From Polytrichum commune (lineage: Eukaryota > Streptophyta > Polytrichopsida > Polytrichales > Polytrichaceae), in assembly GCA_950295325.1 (NCBI GenBank), contig OX485805.1:19889501-19953500 (forward strand): DNA of 64,000 nucleotides, given 5' to 3'. The first letter of the stretch is position 1; each line of letters opens with the position of its first letter. Shown here piece after piece: positions 59,301 to 64,000 of this stretch. Position numbers and translations under genes: made by a program. A model generated the notes under the pieces. The model was not told the origin of the DNA. It searched no databases and worked only from the letters and a program-made list of their open reading frames with translations.

Positions 59301-60147
59301 CATCAAGCTGCTTGAGGCAGTTCTGAAGACTGGGAATCGCCTCAACATGGGAACATTCCGAGGTGACGCAAAGGCCTTCAAGCTGGACACGCTGCTGAAA
59401 CTTGCTGATGTGAAGGGTGTCGATGGCAAGACCACACTCTTGCACTTTGTCATTCAGGAGATCATTAGGGCGGAAGGGGCTCGCGCTGCGCGGTTGGCGA
59501 GCTTCACTGACCCTGCCACCCCGAGTAGCACAGGATCAGCATGCGAAACACCGAGCAGTACAACATCACAAGGCCCAACCTCACCGCTGTCTCACTTTGC
59601 CAGGACCATGGAAGCTGAGTTAGAGAGGTGCCGGGCCGAGTTTAGTAGTGCCGAAGGAAAAGACGATTACAAAAGAATAGGATCGAATGTTGTAAGAAGC
59701 ATCCCAATAGAACTCAGTAATGTAAGAAAAGCAGGAGGCTTAGACATAGTGGCGTTGAGGGAGGCTGTACTTAAGCTGGTTAGCGGGTTGCAAGACTTGA
59801 AGGCAACTTTGGAGAGACTGCGAGTAGCTAGTTTAGATGTGCCTGATACAAGGACAAGAAACTCAACATATGACCTTACCGACGACGTGTTTAGGGAGAA
59901 GATGTTGGACTTTGTGGAGGGGGCCGAGATAGAGGTCACTTCGATGCAACGAGAGTTAGATTTAGTGTTAGCAAGTGTAAAAAGTATTAGTATCTATTTC
60001 TACGGAGAGGCGGTCACTGCAAACAACTCACAGCCATTGAAGGTCTTCATGGTCCTGCGTGAGTTTCTTGCCATGCTTGAGCAAGCTTGTAAAGACGTGA
60101 TCAAGGTGAACGCAGCACTCTCCCATGCACCATCCACACGCCTGTAA
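56372..60147 (+). CDS. Class-I type formin, TM-FH1-FH2
   Basis: Four exons: 56372-58122, 58455-58651, 58842-59077, 59266-60147; phases fit and give 1021 aa from ATG 56372. Residues 52-75 (WVGIVGILAAFLVVAIIALICFWY) are a membrane span preceded by Pro/Ala-rich sequence. About 370-525 is the FH1 with several Pro tracts that bind profilin-actin. FH2 begins at PPKMRPLHWDKLRP (about 555) and continues through ELLDGRKAHNIAIQLRARG, GDPSMLGPAERFVLGL, CKELKGSRTFIKLLEAVLKTGNR (GNRLNMGT at 751-758) and DVKGVDGKTTLLHFVIQEI. Formins nucleate and elongate unbranched actin filaments; class I members anchor this at the plasma membrane. A signal peptide is missing from this model, so a 5' exon is probably unlisted. 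Confidence 0.92.
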
Positions 60148-62100
60148 TTCGATTTGTGACGCTGCAGACACGACGGATCCTCAAGGAGGGTAAATCTAGG
60201 CCCTTCCTATTTGGAAAGGCTTGTAGATATTGGAGCCATTTTTTATGGCGAATGATGTCTTGGGTCATTCTACCAAGCACACTTTTATGTTTCAAATCTT
60301 TTTGAAACTATTTCTCAAGTCTCACATTCCGGAGACTGTTACAATTGTAACATGCAGCTTCTCAACTGCAGGTTTGTATTCTTGTTCAACATGTGAAAGA
60401 CCTGATGGTCTACAAGCGCTCTGCTTTTTCCAGGAGGTCTTCTGTGTTTGTGAGATTGTTAATCTGCCGTGTTGCAATTGTTCTATGTCCATGTTTGCTC
60501 TGTTAGTAGAAAGTAGTCCACCATAATTGGTCATGGTGTGGTCCACATGCAGAAGTTACAACTGCTGTTGGGGCTGTTGAGCAGCAGCTGTACCTTTGAG
60601 CTGGCATGTGAAAGTGAATTCTGCCTGAATGTATTACGAGGCTCAGGAGATAGAAAGTTAGGTTGCGAGAACTTTCCAACAGGCCATGAACTGGTTGCCT
60701 GTGACTCTGTGATCCCTGAGGCACCCACTCAAGGGCGACAGAGCCTAGGGCGATTTTGGCTTGATCCAATTCAAAATGCAAGTGACCAGCATTTTATGAT
60801 GAGTCAGTGCTGATCATCTACATATCTTTTGGGGTTTAATATATTTTCAGTGCAAATTCAACATCTAGTAGATGATTCATTCCTTTTAGTTTTGCAATGA
60901 TAGAATATCGAAACAAATGGTTAGATTTGGAACCCTATGTTTAGGTTTGATAGGCATTGATCGGATGCTATAGTTCCATGTGAAATCAATTTGAAGTCAG
61001 TGTTCATATCAAGTGAGTGATGTGAGTGTACAAGGTAGCGAAGTAGATGAGGAGACCACAAACATGTGATTCAGATCTGTGGAAGCGTCTTCAAGAGGGG
61101 AAAACTTTCATAGTGACATTCAACTGCAGTAATGAATGAAGGTATATTTCCAACTTGGTCTGAATATCAATGACCGAGAATGATGCTATTTAATGGTCAT
61201 CAGCCATGTGATTTAGTTACTTATTAAGGTAGCCCATGAAGTTTCTTTGTATGCATTAAACATATGAGGTTCGACAGAAATTCATATTGTAACAATGTTG
61301 TCTTAAAATCTAGAAAAATCTAGGAAAGATTGCAGAAATTAGGGGTTAAGCACAAGATTTAGATGCAAGATTTTAAATGGATGGTGAATCCCGAGTCATT
61401 GGCACATACTAGATGGACCCTTGAAACCCGTCCAAAAGAAAATTGAAATAGATTTTTGTGTGATCATTGGCTTTCAATTATACTGTAAAGACATACGCGA
61501 CCGCGCTCTCAATCAAATCTTCTATTATTTTGATTTTATTCAAGTGGGTCATTCCATACTGTAACAACAAGAAGATATTTTGATTAACAACAAGAACTTA
61601 TAATAAGAGCAACAACAAGAACTTATAATAAATCACTTAGGTTGTGAGATTTTGAAGTGCGAATTCGGACTCGCCTCTTCAAAGTGAGGCTCAACTTGAC
61701 ACAAAATTTGATAAGACCATGAAACATTATCCAATGTTTCCATGTTTGCATCCTCTCAAACTTCATTGGTCCCTCAGGCTCTTCGTGCAATGTGAAATGA
61801 GACAAACTCAGCCCTTTCCATCGATGAGAGATTTTGCATTCAAATGGTTACTTGCTCTCAAGCTCTAACATAAAGTGCCCATTGTGTTTTATTTTGAAAT
61901 CTTGTCTATGATATAATATTCCATGCCCAAGCTTTTTCCTGACATTGTCAACAATAACTATCTGCTATTTTGGACTCCATCTTCCAGACCTCACCCACCA
62001 TCACCTTTCTAACGTATGTCAAGCATGTTTGCATTAGTCAACAATTCATCATTGTAGGTTGGTATGCCAAAACACACAACCCTTCATTAGGGTACTATTG
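60148..62100. other. Formin 3' flank and intergenic region
   Basis: The formin 3' UTR is expected in the first few hundred bases. ORFs at 60230, 60538 and 61623 show no family motif. No element ends were recognised before 62115. Confidence 0.45.
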
Positions 62101-62114
62101 CATTCCCAAAAAGG

Positions 62115-62440
62115 TGGATGAGTCTTAAGTGGCTCTTTTTCTTAATTGGACCTCTAAATTTAATTGGTATGTAGTTCAGTGAGGATCAAAGAGCAAACAT
62201 CATAAGGACACATGCTTAAAAGAGATTGGACTACGTCTTCAAATATTAATAACTATTCTACACTCAATGGTGAACACAATTGGGAGGACTTATGTATCCA
62301 ATTAAGAATTCAACAAACGTGAAATTTTAATATCCTCAACTAAATCAAGTAAGGTCCTATTTTCAATCTAGTTTATGCAGATATTGCATTGTAGATTTGC
62401 TAATGCAACACAAGTTCTTTTTTGTGAATCCAATCCAAAA
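62115..62440. repeat. Dispersed repeat family A, inverted copy 2
   Basis: Aligns with 12940-13240 across most of its length (gtcttaagtggct, attgggaggac-tatgtatcca, aatgcaacacaagtt-tttt-gtg). Confidence 0.65.
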
Positions 62441-63184
62441 AAGTTGGAGGACATGAAATACGAACCAAATAATAGCTACATACCTTAGTCTTACTACCTT
62501 ATCAAGTTTATATTAGAATACAATCAAATTAACATGAAAGAAAGTGAAGCAATGTTGATACAAGAATGGTATAAATTTCTAAGAATTCTTTATGATACCA
62601 TTCATGTCTATATACCAAGGACCTTCATATCTAGGTACATTTATCCCAATATCAAGATGGCATTGACTTAAATAATGGCTTAGATACACGAAGATTCTTT
62701 CATTTAGTGATACCTAGCAAGTATCATTTTTAATATTATTTTTGATGTTGTAACCTAATTCCATGCACTCACCTATATATTAGTCAAATATTAGTTGAGA
62801 CCCATACAAATAAGATGTGAAAATCATAAGGTGACCTTGTAATATTTGTTGAGGTCCACCAAAAGAAGGTTATGAGGTACATACACAACCACTATAACCT
62901 ATATTGTCTTGACAAAGAAGTGGCTTACAGCTGCACTAAACCATCACTTGAGCTCTTTCAAGGTACCTAAGGTGTGTGGTCTTGTTGTGGGGCCCATTCC
63001 TAACTCCATTTTGGCCGTTGGATAGGGTCAAGAATCGCCTCATCTAACTTTAGCAATTGCAAACCACAAAAATTGTCATTTTAAGTTTCATAATCAAAGT
63101 TGAGATGTAACATGTATAAGAGGTCAAAGTGCTTTCTCTATAAACAATCACACAAATCCTATTAATTATTGAATCTTAATTCAT

Positions 63185-63305
63185 CTCTAGTTTAAGCACA
63201 TTATGATAGTCTAATCTCTTCACTACATGTGTTTTTTTAGTGTCCATTCTTAACTACAAGCCTTGCCATATACCACTCAAATTTGGATGTTCAATTAAGA
63301 AGAGT
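63185..63305 (+). repeat. Dispersed repeat family A, partial copy
   Basis: Contains tctaatctctt, catgtgtttttttagtgtccattctt and atataccactcaaatt, as at 14440-14530 and 36640-36730. Confidence 0.6.
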
Positions 63306-63439
63306 GACCACATAAAACCCACATATCTTATTTCTTGTTGTGCATGTATTCCAAATCAAAAGCCCAAATGTATACATTTGGAGCTCATAAGCATTTCAAT
63401 GGTTTGAATTCATAAGTTCAATGATGGACGTGCCCAATA

Positions 63440-63670
63440 CAATTACTTATCTTAATCGGACATCTATAATTGAGTGGTATGTGGCTTGGTGTGACTTCAA
63501 AACCGGGTACCAAAAATACATGTATTTTGAAGAGATTGGACTACATGTTCAAATTATGATAACCATTTAAAAATTAACATAATTAGGAGGATATGTATGA
63601 CCATTTAATGAGCACAAGAATATTCACTTTCATTATGAACAAAATATTCATATGAGCTCCAAATTTATAA
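63440..63670 (-). repeat. Dispersed repeat family A, inverted copy 3
   Basis: On the minus strand it reads gagctcatatgaatattttg, then ccaatctcttcaaaatacatg, then ccacataccactcaattata, the family A block order. Confidence 0.6.
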
Positions 63671-63739
63671 GGAAAGTGGCTACATCCTCAATCTAGAATT
63701 GCTAACAATCTTGGTCTAATTACATGTTTCATATCCTAG

Positions 63740-63965
63740 GAGAAGTGGGTTAGAGTAGACACACCCATTTCCAATAACCCCTCCCCCCAAATACATACAT
63801 ATATATATATATATATAGAGTCCCCTAAAGTTGTGAAGTTTCCACACATGTAACCGTCATTTTCTAACACATTTAGCCATCACATTCGACGTGATGGAAA
63901 AAAAAATAGTTAAAAGGGCACGGATTTGGGTTCCTTGAAAAGGGCACTAATTGTACTCAAGTTTT
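63740..63965 (-). repeat. Dispersed repeat family B, copy 3, with AT microsatellite
   Basis: Inverted relative to copy 1. The order tagagtcccctaaagttgtgaa, acatgtaaccgtcattttcta, cacgtgatgga-like and tttgggttcc is the reverse of 1890-2115. A (at)n run lies at 63798-63818. Confidence 0.65.
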
Positions 63966-64000
63966 CATCTCCCAATGGTCGGAAATAGGTCGACCTATCC

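Noticed and set aside
1-64000. CRISPR arrays, operons, rRNA genes or prophage
   Set aside because: No regularly spaced repeats, no tightly packed co-directional ORFs and no rRNA sequence. Gene structure is eukaryotic throughout.

Overview
The window looks like nuclear DNA of a land plant, most likely a bryophyte (moss-type). The genes are split by many short GT-AG introns, two encode plastid-targeted or plastid-type proteins (tRNase Z with a transit-like N-terminus, extended acylphosphatase), and others are plant cell-surface or cytoskeletal proteins (fasciclin-like arabinogalactan protein, membrane-anchored formin, Arp2/3 subunit). An alditol/xylitol-oxidase-type flavoenzyme of bacterial flavour sits at the left edge. 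There is no operon organisation. The bryophyte assignment is inference; no marker locus is present. All gene models below were built by hand from reading-frame phase and family conservation.

Layout: 1-458 (+) C-terminal end of an alditol-oxidase-like protein. 459-15390 is a repeat-rich gene desert with several terminal-inverted-repeat (TIR) and foldback elements. 15391-19919 (+) is a complete 13-exon RFT1 gene. 20248-22009 (-) is a fasciclin-like arabinogalactan protein. 23592-29170 (-) is ARPC1, the WD-repeat subunit of the Arp2/3 complex, with a possible alternative 3' exon that would add a repetitive helical tail. 30650-33690 is a decayed PIF/Harbinger DNA transposon with both its Myb-like and transposase genes. 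36201-40406 (-) is a 9-exon plastid-type short tRNase Z. 43125-43733 (+) is an acylphosphatase with an N-terminal extension. 48361-51373 is a retroelement carrying RNase H, a CCHC zinc knuckle and a terminal domain resembling PD-(D/E)xK nucleases, inserted in what looks like an LRR pseudogene. 56372-60147 (+) is a class-I type formin (TM, FH1, FH2). The right end, 60148-64000, is 3' flank and dispersed repeats.

The genes do not form one pathway: RFT1 serves ER N-glycosylation, tRNase Z matures tRNA 3' ends, the FLA is a wall/cell-surface glycoprotein, and ARPC1 and the formin belong to the two main actin-nucleation systems. The most unusual items are the multi-domain retroelement ORF, the possible ARPC1 C-terminal extension with ERLKS repeats, the 1.16-kb foldback element at 11.7-12.9 kb, and a collection of non-autonomous elements (pogo/Emigrant-like, CACTA-like, hAT-like) with recognisable ends.
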